64,000 nucleotides of DNA from Zestomonas carbonaria (lineage in GTDB: Bacteria > Pseudomonadota > Gammaproteobacteria > Pseudomonadales > Pseudomonadaceae). Shown piece after piece: positions 19,081 through 27,500 of the stretch. Location of the stretch: NCBI RefSeq assembly GCF_904061905.1, contig NZ_CAJFCI010000025.1:19969-83968 (forward strand), given 5' to 3'. Each line of letters begins with the position of its first letter. The first letter of the stretch is position 1. Both the position numbers and the translations under genes were made by a program. The notes below the pieces were generated by a model. The model was not told the DNA's origin. It did no database searches and was given only the letters and a program-made list of their open reading frames with translations.

Positions 19081-19644
19081 TCAGAACCAGGGAATCGTGG
19101 TGGTGGCGCTCAGACCGTAGTTACCAAACTGGCCAGGACTGGGAGCGTCAAGCAATGGGCCATGGCGGATGAACAGTCGGAAGTTGTGGCCATTACCGTT
19201 GCTGCGCAGGGTGACGAACGGAAGATCGCAGCGTTTGGCAGCGCTGTCGGGGATGCGTCTGCGGGCCTCTTCCTCACTGATGCCATGGCGCTTTATCAGC
19301 CGTCGACGAGCGCGGTCCGGGTTGCTGTCCACCTGCACCCGACTGACGCATCGCCAGGCCACCTGGTCGGGTATCGGCGCCAGATCGCCGAGCTGCACAT
19401 GGTCGCGCATGCCACTCAGCCAGTTCAGCGCCAGCAGACGGTCCAGGGCTTCGGCACTGCCATGCAGGCGCAGACGCCCACCCAGGCCATGGCTGGCGTT
19501 TTCCACGTCCGGGAAGCTGATGCCTATGTCGTGACGTCCCAGTTGCCCCAAACCCCGGTGCAGCTTGGCGAACAGTGCGCCCATCAGTTGTGTGGCGGGG
19601 AATTCAGGGTCGGGCCGCAGCCACAAGTCGAGGTAGTGGTCCAT
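19081..19644 (-). CDS. csy4: Csy4 (Cas6f) crRNA-processing endoribonuclease
   Basis: 187 residues, the same length as the well-studied P. aeruginosa enzyme. Catalytic His29 and Ser148 fall at exactly those positions, with Phe155 and the arginine-rich helix (about 111-119) and Arg102/Gln104 also present. It cuts pre-crRNA on the 3' side of the repeat stem, leaving an 8-nt handle, and stays bound. It is the last gene of the csy1-2-3-4 unit, 2 nt after csy3, with AGGAG before the ATG. Confidence 0.98.
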   Translation of the reverse strand: MDHYLDLWLRPDPEFPATQLMGALFAKLHRGLGQLGRHDIGISFPDVENASHGLGGRLRLHGSAEALDRLLALNWLSGMRDHVQLGDLAPIPDQVAWRCVSRVQVDSNPDRARRRLIKRHGISEEEARRRIPDSAAKRCDLPFVTLRSNGNGHNFRLFIRHGPLLDAPSPGQFGNYGLSATTTIPWF

Positions 19645-19646
19645 GG

Positions 19647-20678
19647 CTATTTCTCCTCGGCGGCACCGAACACGCCACCTCGGATCAGGTTGGCGATCAC
19701 GTAGTGCTGCTGCTCGACGGGCGGCGTTTCATCCTTGAGCACCCAGTTGTCCAGCAGCGTGTAGAAATCCATCTTGTCCTTGGGCTGACGGTAGGCCTTG
19801 CCCTGGGAGGTGACCGAGCCGTAGGGCTCCACGGCGATGGGGCCGAGGCCGTCCTCGTCGGGGTACCAGGTGTCGATGGTGCGCAGGGCGTTGCCGAGCT
19901 TCTGCGAGTGGATGGCCGCGACACCGCGCACGTGGTAGAGCGTCTTGCTCTTCTGGCCCTTCTTGTCACCTTTGTCGAGGATCAGCTCCTGGGAGGGGAA
20001 GACTTCCTGGCCGTCGCCAATACGCACGAAGGCAACCACTTCCAGCAATACATGGCCTTTGCCGGCCAACCCTTCGGCGATCAGGGCACCGAGCGCATCG
20101 ATGCCCTTGTCGCTGGAAAACTCGCGCAACGACAAGGCCAGACTGTCGAACATCCAGCTCTGTACCGCTTCGCCGTTACGCAGGTGGTTGATGCGTACCT
20201 CGATACGCTCCGCGCCGACCCGGTTGCGCCAGAGGAAACGGCCATTGGCCAGGTTGGAGGCATAGCGCTTGCCCAGCTCGGCGAAGCCCTGGGACTCCAC
20301 ATATTGGCCGACGGTGGCCAGCAGCTTGCCCTGATAGGCGGCGTCGTTGCAGGCCGAAGGCGTTCCGGCGCCGCCGAGCACGCGCAGGGTGAAGCGCACC
20401 TTGAGAGTGTCGGCGTCGCTGGGCAGGTTGGCCACGTCGACGGTCTGCAGGTTGGGCGCCTGGATAGAGGCATCCAGCTTGGCCGGGTCGCGATCCTTGG
20501 TCTTCAGTCGGTTGGAGATGGTGCCGCGTACCGATTTGGTTTCTACGGCGATCGGCTGCCAGGACGCGGGCTTGTCGAGATCGGCCCACTTGCCGGAAAA
20601 CAGCAACGCGTCGGAAGGGTCGAGCTTGCGCTCGAAAGCGAGTACGGAGGCGGTGGTCAGTTCGGTGTTCTTGGCCAT
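19647..20678 (-). CDS. csy3: Csy3 (Cas7f) Csy-complex backbone protein
   Basis: 343 residues, full-length Cas7f. Six copies form the helical backbone of the type I-F surveillance complex, each covering six crRNA nucleotides and flipping out every sixth base. That periodicity matters for interpreting the 26-nt mini-CRISPR spacer near csy1. It lies 12 nt downstream of csy2 and 2 nt upstream of csy4. Confidence 0.97.
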   Translation of the reverse strand: MAKNTELTTASVLAFERKLDPSDALLFSGKWADLDKPASWQPIAVETKSVRGTISNRLKTKDRDPAKLDASIQAPNLQTVDVANLPSDADTLKVRFTLRVLGGAGTPSACNDAAYQGKLLATVGQYVESQGFAELGKRYASNLANGRFLWRNRVGAERIEVRINHLRNGEAVQSWMFDSLALSLREFSSDKGIDALGALIAEGLAGKGHVLLEVVAFVRIGDGQEVFPSQELILDKGDKKGQKSKTLYHVRGVAAIHSQKLGNALRTIDTWYPDEDGLGPIAVEPYGSVTSQGKAYRQPKDKMDFYTLLDNWVLKDETPPVEQQHYVIANLIRGGVFGAAEEK

Positions 20679-20690
20679 GTTCGTATGTCC

Positions 20691-21641
20691 TTATGCAATG
20701 GAGTCTGTGGCGAGAAAAGGCGTGGTGCAGCGATACAGGCCAGCATCGGGCTCGGCCTGGTGGTACCAGAGCAGCTCTCGGATATCGGAGAAGCGATGCG
20801 GGCTGCGCCATTCGCCAAGGCTGTAGAGGCTTTCGACGAAGTGGAACGGCGTCGTGCGGTCTCGGGCGTTGCGTACGCTGCCGGGCGCATGGGCCGATAG
20901 CGATCGATAGCCGACCGGAATCGGCACCAGCCAGCCAGCCCTGTGGCGAATGTGCCAGCCGATGTCTTCGCCGGGCGGGTCGACATTCAGTCGCGACAGG
21001 TCGAGCAGCGCGTCCAGCTCGTCAAGGCCGGCATCGCATTCGCGCAACGCGGCGGTGTGGCTGGCCAGCAGATCCTGCCTCGGGATCAGGGCGAAGCCCG
21101 GCAACAGGCACGCAGCCAGCTTGCGGCTCAGGTGATGTTCAGCATCCGCCGTACCTGGCCAGAGCTCCAGGCGTGGTCTGTTGCACCCATTCAGTGCCCA
21201 GGTCGGCGGCAAGACACTGCCACCCGCCAGGCGCATACCGCAGGCCAGGTCCCAGGCATGCTCGGCGATGGTCTGCAGGTCTTCTCCACTGTACAGCGCG
21301 CTACCGTGGACACCGACCAACAGACTGATATCCAGATGGATGCGGCCCTCTTCGACGATGGCGGCGGTGGCGCCGTCCTTGCCCACCGGGTTGCGGGTCA
21401 GGTTGAACACCCGCGTACGCTTGCCGGCCGGCTGCGAAGTCTGAGCCTCGAAGCGATGGCAGACGATGGCCACACCATCCAGATTGATATCCATCTCCTC
21501 GCCCAGCTTGCGTTGCAGTGCGTGGACGAAACCGGTGAAGGCCGTCACCGCCGGGAAGCCCCAGCTCAGCGGGCCGGAGATGGCGTTGGCATTCTGCACG
21601 CGCAGGCGCGGCAGCAGGAGCAGGGCTTCAGGCGCGTGCAT
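20691..21641 (-). CDS. csy2: Csy2 (Cas5f) Csy-complex tail subunit
   Basis: 316 residues, Cas5f family. With Csy1 it forms the tail that binds the 5' handle of the crRNA and takes part in recognising the CC PAM. It overlaps the end of csy1 by 14 bp, consistent with coupled translation. No truncation is visible. Confidence 0.97.
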   Translation of the reverse strand: MHAPEALLLLPRLRVQNANAISGPLSWGFPAVTAFTGFVHALQRKLGEEMDINLDGVAIVCHRFEAQTSQPAGKRTRVFNLTRNPVGKDGATAAIVEEGRIHLDISLLVGVHGSALYSGEDLQTIAEHAWDLACGMRLAGGSVLPPTWALNGCNRPRLELWPGTADAEHHLSRKLAACLLPGFALIPRQDLLASHTAALRECDAGLDELDALLDLSRLNVDPPGEDIGWHIRHRAGWLVPIPVGYRSLSAHAPGSVRNARDRTTPFHFVESLYSLGEWRSPHRFSDIRELLWYHQAEPDAGLYRCTTPFLATDSIA

Positions 21642-22947
21642 CTTCGAGCACCTCCTTGAACATCTTCAGTTCGTCGCGCAGCACGCCGTGCCAATGGTCG
21701 GCCTCGACTTCGCTCAGGCGCAGCTTGTCGTGATCGAGGACACGATTGAGCCAGTTGCCGAAGCGCCGGCTGGCCTGCTCCGGCCAGTCGCGCCACAAGT
21801 GCGTGCTCTTGAAAGAGTCGTCGTGCAACGTTCGTAGCGGATCGAGCCAATGCCTTTCGCTGTCGTCCAGCCGGCAGTCGGCATGCGCGCTCCAGCCGGC
21901 GGCCAGTTCACGGCTGCGGTTGGCGTCGAGCAAACGCGCGGCGTACTGGTGAAACTCATCGGCGATATCGCCCAGCAGGCGTGCGCGCTTGCGGCGGATG
22001 GCCCAGTTGTTGTGGTCGGTGGTCACCAGGAAATGCTTCAGCTCCGCCACCCTGTTACGCAGATCGCGGTTCTGGCGGAACAGGAAGTCGAAAACGGAGT
22101 CGCTGCGCAGCGGCGAGCGTAGCTCGAGGTTTTGCCACTGCGGCGGCAGGGCGGCCAGCAGCCAGTTCTCGCCATAGCGCTCACTGTTGAGCTGGCTGAT
22201 GTTCTGCGGCTTGGTACCACCGAATTTCTGGATGGCCAGGTTCGGGTATTCGCAATAGCCCTGGGAGAATGGTTCACCCTTGCGCCGGGCCTCGCGTGCA
22301 ATCCTGGCCAGCTCGCCATAACGATCATCGCGCATTCGAGCCTGCACCCTATGCGCCAGGCTGGTGGGGAACAGCGGCGCCAGCAGGTGATAGCCGCCAT
22401 CGGGCAGGGGGAAATACACCTGCTTGGCCAGGGTATGGGATGCTGGCGCGCCCCGACTCGTGGTGATTGTTGCGAAAGCAGCGCGCCATTGAGCGGCCAC
22501 CTCGGTATCGTCGTCCAGCGCCGCGAGAGCCGCCGGGTCGTGCTCCAGCAAACGTTGCAGCAGCGTCTGACCCGCATGCTCCAGCTTGAGAAGCTTGAAC
22601 ACGTCCAGAGCGGCGGCATTGCCCACCACATCGTCGTCCCAACGTTCACCCAGGCAATGGCTGGAGACCAGACCAGGCAGCTCCTGCGGCTGGGGAGGCG
22701 CATGCAGGTTGCTACCGCGGGCATCGGGATGGATGGGTTTGAGGGTATGGGTGGCGAGCTGGATCTGCCCGACCCGCCGCGCCGCATCGGCCAGCCAGTT
22801 GTGTGGCCGATGGTCGTCGATCAGTTGCTGGCGCTTGTCGTGCTCGTCGGGCTTGAGCTTGTCCAGCTTGGTTTGCAGGCGGGAGTGGATGAAGGTGTGG
22901 ATCAGGTCGCGCAGTGATGCTGCGTCCTCTGATAGCGCAATCGCCAT
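21628..22947 (-). CDS. csy1: Csy1 (Cas8f) large subunit of the Csy complex
   Basis: About 439 residues from MAIALSEDAAS. This start is chosen because a strong AGGAGG sits 4-5 nt before it; a longer frame up to 23058 would run through the promoter. Cas8f recognises the PAM, anchors the crRNA 5' handle and recruits Cas2/3. It is the first gene of the csy operon. The 5' region carries a -35/-10 pair at 23053-23024 that overlaps a sequence complementary in register to the mini-CRISPR spacer, suggesting autorepression. Confidence 0.96.
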   Translation of the reverse strand: MAIALSEDAASLRDLIHTFIHSRLQTKLDKLKPDEHDKRQQLIDDHRPHNWLADAARRVGQIQLATHTLKPIHPDARGSNLHAPPQPQELPGLVSSHCLGERWDDDVVGNAAALDVFKLLKLEHAGQTLLQRLLEHDPAALAALDDDTEVAAQWRAAFATITTSRGAPASHTLAKQVYFPLPDGGYHLLAPLFPTSLAHRVQARMRDDRYGELARIAREARRKGEPFSQGYCEYPNLAIQKFGGTKPQNISQLNSERYGENWLLAALPPQWQNLELRSPLRSDSVFDFLFRQNRDLRNRVAELKHFLVTTDHNNWAIRRKRARLLGDIADEFHQYAARLLDANRSRELAAGWSAHADCRLDDSERHWLDPLRTLHDDSFKSTHLWRDWPEQASRRFGNWLNRVLDHDKLRLSEVEADHWHGVLRDELKMFKEVLEDARA

Positions 22948-23023
22948 AAAACCTCCTGTAGGGCGAAAAGATCGTGATGCCAGAGTGATGGCAAGGCATA
23001 AGCTTTTGAGCATAGACGTAACT

Positions 23024-23053
23024 TTTATAGCTCTCAAAAACTGAAAAGTACAA
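23024..23053 (-). promoter_or_regulatory. Predicted csy operon promoter
   Basis: On the minus strand TTGTAC (23053-23048) and TATAAA (23029-23024) are separated by 18 bp, a good sigma-70 arrangement. Transcription would start near 23017, giving an untranslated leader of about 70 nt before csy1. Confidence 0.6.
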
Positions 23054-23062
23054 AGCACTAGG
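23035..23062 (-). promoter_or_regulatory. Protospacer-like site for the mini-CRISPR guide, overlapping the csy promoter
   Basis: Read on the minus strand, CC (23062-23061) is followed by TAGTGCTTTGTACTTTTCAG. Against the mini-CRISPR spacer (23155-23180) positions 1-5, 7-10, 13-16, 19, 20, 22 and 25 match, 17 of 26. Four of the nine mismatches (6, 12, 18, 24) are the bases flipped out in type I-F hybrids. The predicted -35 box is protospacer positions 8-13. A good PAM and seed with weak distal pairing predicts binding without Cas2/3 cleavage. Confidence 0.65.
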
Positions 23063-23126
23063 ATTAATTAAGAAACCTTGCTAATCGCTTTTTTTTCTGC
23101 CTTCCTTTGGCAGGTACCGAGTCACC

Positions 23127-23208
23127 TTTGACTGCCGTGCAGGCAGCTCAGAAATAGTGATTTGCTCTTTAGAGCTCATTCTTCACTGCCGTGCAGGCAG
23201 CCCTCGAG
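23127..23208 (+). CRISPR. Miniature CRISPR: two degenerate repeats, one 26-nt spacer
   Basis: Repeat-like units lie at 23127-23154 and 23181-23208. Both keep the Csy4 stem as CTGCC-GTGCA-GGCAG, differing from both arrays by the same two loop bases. Unit 1 ends CTCAGAAA, one base off the standard handle; unit 2 begins CTTCACTGCCGT like array 2 but loses the 3' handle. Csy4 cleavage would release a guide of about 54 nt. The spacer is 26 nt, exactly one Csy3 step (6 nt) shorter than array spacers. It reads toward fic, whose start codon is 18 bp beyond unit 2. Confidence 0.85.
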
Positions 23209-23226
23209 TAGCAAACAGGACTGGAA

Positions 23227-24309
23227 ATGGACTATTCGCCGCCGCAACTACCCCTTTCCGAGGACGTGGAAACCCGCGCAGTGCTGAAAAAACTAGCCCG
23301 TGCTCACCAGGCGCTGGCCGAGCTGAAAGGCGTGGTGGACAGCGTGCCGAACCAGCACATCCTGATCAACACTCTGGCGCTACAGGAAGCCAAAGACAGC
23401 TCCGCCATCGAAAACATCATTACCACCCATGACGACCTCTACCGCAGCGACAGTGTCGCCCGGCACTTCGTCAGTGTCGCAGCCAAGGAGGTACACAACT
23501 ATGCCGGAGCTCTGAAAGACGGCTTCGATCAGGTCAAGCGCACAGGCCTGCTGACCAATGCAGACATTCTGCGCATCCAGGCCACCATTGAGGAAAACGA
23601 CGCGGGGTTTCGGCGTCTTCCCGGAACGCAGCTCAAGAACCAGCAAACCGGTGAGGTCGTATACATTCCGCCTCAGCATCCTGACCAAATCATTGCACTG
23701 ATGGACAACCTGGAGCGTTTCATCAACGACGACACGCTCTGCGACTGGGACCCCTTGGTACGCATGGCGGTGATCCACCACCAGTTTGAGAGCATCCATC
23801 CCTTCTACGATGGTAACGGTCGTACTGGTCGCATCGTCAACGTGCTGTATCTGGTGCAGAAAAATCTGCTGGGTAGCCCCGTACTGTACCTGTCGCGCTA
23901 CATCAACCAGCACAAGGCCGATTACTACGTGCAACTCCAGGCCGTTCGGGAGCAAGGAAAGTGGGAACCCTGGCTCTTGTTCATGCTTGAGGCGGTCGAG
24001 CAGACGGCACTGCAGACGATCCGACTGGTATACGGCATCAAGGAACTGATGCAGGACTACAAGGACTGGTTGCGCACAGAACGACCCAAGCTCTACAGCC
24101 AGGAACTGCTCAACAACCTGTTCTGGCACCCTTACACCAAGGTGGAGTTCGTACAGAACGAGCTGGGTGTCAGCCGTCCAACGGCAACGAAATACCTCGA
24201 CGAGCTGGTCGCCCTGAAGCTCCTAAGCAAGCATCGGGTCGGCAAGGAGAATTTCTTTCTCAACGATGCGCTGTTCGACCTACTGTCAAATGCAGCCAGC
24301 TACGAGTAA
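23227..24309 (+). CDS. Class II Fic-domain protein with C-terminal winged helix, inside the cas locus
   Basis: 360 residues. HPFYDGNGRTGR (191-202) is a complete Fic active site, so AMP transfer or a related reaction is expected. SSAIEN (58-63) is the N-terminal inhibitory motif of class II Fic proteins, with Glu62 the blocking residue. A winged helix (about 305-350, SRPTATKYLDELVALKLL) follows. AGGA precedes ATG 23227. The gene is the only one in the locus on the plus strand, splitting cas2/3 from csy1, and the mini-CRISPR lies in its 5' region. No separate antitoxin is visible. It could be a guard toxin, a regulator or a passenger. Confidence 0.93.
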   Translation: MDYSPPQLPLSEDVETRAVLKKLARAHQALAELKGVVDSVPNQHILINTLALQEAKDSSAIENIITTHDDLYRSDSVARHFVSVAAKEVHNYAGALKDGFDQVKRTGLLTNADILRIQATIEENDAGFRRLPGTQLKNQQTGEVVYIPPQHPDQIIALMDNLERFINDDTLCDWDPLVRMAVIHHQFESIHPFYDGNGRTGRIVNVLYLVQKNLLGSPVLYLSRYINQHKADYYVQLQAVREQGKWEPWLLFMLEAVEQTALQTIRLVYGIKELMQDYKDWLRTERPKLYSQELLNNLFWHPYTKVEFVQNELGVSRPTATKYLDELVALKLLSKHRVGKENFFLNDALFDLLSNAASYE

Positions 24310-24348
24310 AGATTTCGGTACTTTTTTGATACGACCAATCCGACATGC

Positions 24349-24370
24349 AAAAGAAATTCGAATTTCTTTT
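24349..24370. terminator. Perfect 22-bp palindrome downstream of fic
   Basis: AAAAGAAATTC followed by its exact complement GAATTTCTTTT, beginning 39 nt after the fic stop. It can fold into a U-ending hairpin in either direction, so it may end the fic transcript; a protein-binding site is the alternative. Confidence 0.5.
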
Positions 24371-24433
24371 CATGTTCTGCGGACGTGTAAAGATTTTCCG
24401 AGATTTTTTTCATGTCTACATTCAGCTACAGAG

Positions 24434-24505
24434 AATCCTCACGGTCATGAGGATTTCGCAATAGGCCAACCAGATCTTGTGGAAATCCTCACGACCGTAA
24501 GGATT
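24434..24505. repeat. Inverted pair of 22-bp palindromic elements between fic and cas2/3
   Basis: AATCCTCA-CGGTCA-TGAGGATT at 24434-24455 and a near-identical copy on the other strand at 24484-24505 (two substitutions), 50 bp apart. The second overlaps the cas2/3 stop codon by one base. They may serve as hairpin terminators for the converging fic and cas2/3 transcripts or as paired operator sites. Confidence 0.55.
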
Positions 24506-27500
24506 CAGCGCCGCCTCTTGAAGCCCAGCAACGGATGCCAGTCCCAGCCCTGGGTACTGTCACGCTCATCGAGCTGAACCTGGCCGAAGCGCTTGGCGCA
24601 GGCAGGCAACGACAGGTCGAAGCGTTCGGCCAGGATGGCCAACTCGTCCAGGTAGTCGCCAGCACCCCAGCTTTGCACTCGCGGACCCAATGCCAGGGAC
24701 AACTCACCCAGCAGGTTGCCGACGGCCGTCCACTCCCCGTCCCCGTTATCACGGTGGAACAGCAGGTACTCTTCATCGTCCACCGCTGGCAGCAGAGAGT
24801 AGGTCTGTTGCAAGGAACTCTTACGGAAACGCTGTTCGATCTGAAGGATGCCGGACAACGGAGCCAGGGTCTGCCACCAATGCGGCACGCCGAAGCGGGT
24901 GGCTGCGTTGCCCTCGCCGAGCATCAGCGCTCGCAAGCGGGCATGCTCCAGGTCGACAAGGCTGGTGGCGGGTTGCAGCGTTTCTCTGGCGACGATGCGT
25001 GGCGCGGCATCTATCGTCATCCATTCCTCCTCACGCAGCAGGTCGTGCAGATCGTGGCTCGCCAGGTGCCATTCCTTGCACTCGAAGCCGGGTTTCTCGA
25101 AGGCCACCGCCTGGCCTTGCAGAGCCCGGAGGTTACGCGCCAGCAGGTACAGGTTCGGCCCCGTGCAGGTGCCGGGCCGATGGCGACGAATGCGCCCGGC
25201 CAACTGGATGATCGAGCGCATCGACGAGGGTTCCACCACAGCCCAGTCGTAGTCATGGTCGCGCCCCACCTCGGCCACCGGAGAGGCGAGCACGACAAAC
25301 ACCTGGTCCGCTTCCGGGTGTTCGGCCAAGGCCGTGCGCACCAACGGGTGGTTGAACAACGCCTGCGGATCGTGGCGCCTGAGCAGACCATCCAGTTGTC
25401 GCTCGATGGCCGAGCGCAGGACCAGCGGATGGCGCGAGTGATAGACGCACAAGTGCAGGCGCGTACCTTCCGGCCCACCTTGGGCAAACAGTGCCTGGGC
25501 CAGCTCGATCAGCGGTTCGATATTGGCCAGGCGCAACAGACCGACGCTTATCCGCCGACCATCGGGTGCAGTCGAGTGGTGGGCCCGGTGCAATTGCAGC
25601 ATCCAGTCCGGCAGTTGCCCGGCCAACTCCTGGCAGATTGCCTGGCGGTCGCCGCCGGAAACCGCCAGCGGAACCAGACGGGCACGGCGACGGACGTCCT
25701 CTGTCGCCAGGTGACCCAGACGCCGACGGATGAACGCGTCATGGGCCGCGGCGAAGCCATCCGGCTCTCCATGCCGGCCCTCCTCACAGCCGAACTCGTC
25801 GAACCAGGCGCAGCGAATCTCCAGAGGTATACCTGGCTCACCGCGATTGGCCTGGAACAAGGCGCGCCCTGCCCGGTAAGCCTCGAACAATCCTTGCACC
25901 AGGGCCGGCGGCAAGGTGGCCGAGGAGAGCAGCACACGGCTGCCGAGCATGCCGGCCCAGTGCACCAGGCGGCTCAGGGCCGGCAGGTCGGCCAGGTCGA
26001 AGTCGTCCGGCTCGTCCAGCACCAGGTCGGAGGTCAGCAAGCGCAACATGGGGGCGATCTGCTTGCCGCCGCGCAGGCTTTCGGTGGCGGAGATCAAGTG
26101 GTCGAGGGTGCAGGCCAGTACCGGCGCAGTCACCAGCTTGTGCACAGCCGGATCGCGCTCCAGCCAGGCCTTCAGCGGGCCGTCCGCCAGGCCACTCTCG
26201 TAGTGAACGTGGCTGTCGTCCGGTAGCAGGGCTTCGCTGGATTCGCTGCCGCGCACCCGCTCCTGGCCCAGTTCGAATAACTGGCGCACGGCGCCGCCGC
26301 CTACCAGCACGGCCAGGTCGTCCTCGCCAAGGCCAAGCCGCTCACGGTAGGCCTGCCCGGTCTGCAAGGTCAAGGTACGCAGGCCTAGGGCAATGGTGAA
26401 ACGCGCGCCTTGCTGTGGATCGGCCAGGGCATAGAGGATGCGGCCGTTGGCCAGGGTCTTGCCGCAGCCGGTGGAGGCCAGGTTGATGCCGAAGAAACCT
26501 TGGCGTGCGGAGTGCTCACGCAGGCTGACCGCCAGGTCGAAGGCTTTGTCCTGCCAGCGGAAGCGCGGATCGTCGCTGCGTCGCTTGAAGCCTTTATGGC
26601 GGGCGATACGCGGCAGACTGCGCGACAGGCGCGGCAGGACACCCATCAATCGGCGGGACTCGCGGGCGACGCCAAGCAGGTGCTCGTCCAGACGCTGCTT
26701 GAGGCCCTCACGGTCGGTATTGGCATGGACGGGATAAGCCGGGTCGCCCAGCCTGGGGTTGGCATCCAGGCTGGAGTAATGGTGGTCGGCGAGCATCAGC
26801 ACCATGCGCGACAGGTGCATCACGTAGGGATCGGCGAGCAGACGCGGGGCGCGTTGCAACAGGCCGGGACGGGCCAGAAGGGCGGCGGCGCAGGTGGCCA
26901 CCTTGCGTCGCCAGGCTGCGCTGGCGAAAGGCAGGTGTCCCGGCGCGAAGGTCCAGCAGGCAGCCTGCTCGGCGCTGCCCGCATCACGTCGGGCGTCGTT
27001 CCAATCAGCAGTGATTGGTACAGGCAGATATTGCAGCCCCTGGGCATTGGTCCCTTCCATGATGGGCAGGCGGTGGTGACTGAGCACCAGCCAACCCACA
27101 GCCTGGGCCAAGGGCGGCAGACGGCCTTGCTTGAACGGTCCCGGCTGGCTCGGTCGGTCGTCGCGAACCAGTCGGGCCAGCCACTCGGTATCGGGGTTTT
27201 CTGCACCCTCCGCCAGGCGTTGCAACCAGTCGATATCGCCGTTGCCGACACCGACGAAAGCCTCGAACAGGCGCAGCGACACCCACTCGTGGCGGAAGGC
27301 GTCGCGGATCGGCCCCTCCCCCCGCAGTTTGGCCTGGAAGACGGCGTTGGCCTTGCCGATGTCGTGGAACAACGCCGCCATCTGCGCCAGCAGGCGGATG
27401 TCTTCGCCAGTGTGCCAATCGTTCTCGTCATCCCGGCGCAGCACATCGCGGCGGGTGGTGTTGGTGGGTACCGCGCCCTGCTCGTTGAAGCGGCTGGCGT

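Noticed and set aside
22948..23058. A longer csy1 starting at 23058
   Set aside because: It would translate the predicted promoter and ignore the strong AGGAGG directly before ATG 22947; the shorter form fits the family length.
23128..23156. A promoter inside mini-CRISPR unit 1, with TTGACT as -35
   Set aside because: No acceptable -10 hexamer lies 16-18 bp downstream (GAAATA is the best), and a start there would not transcribe the whole guide.
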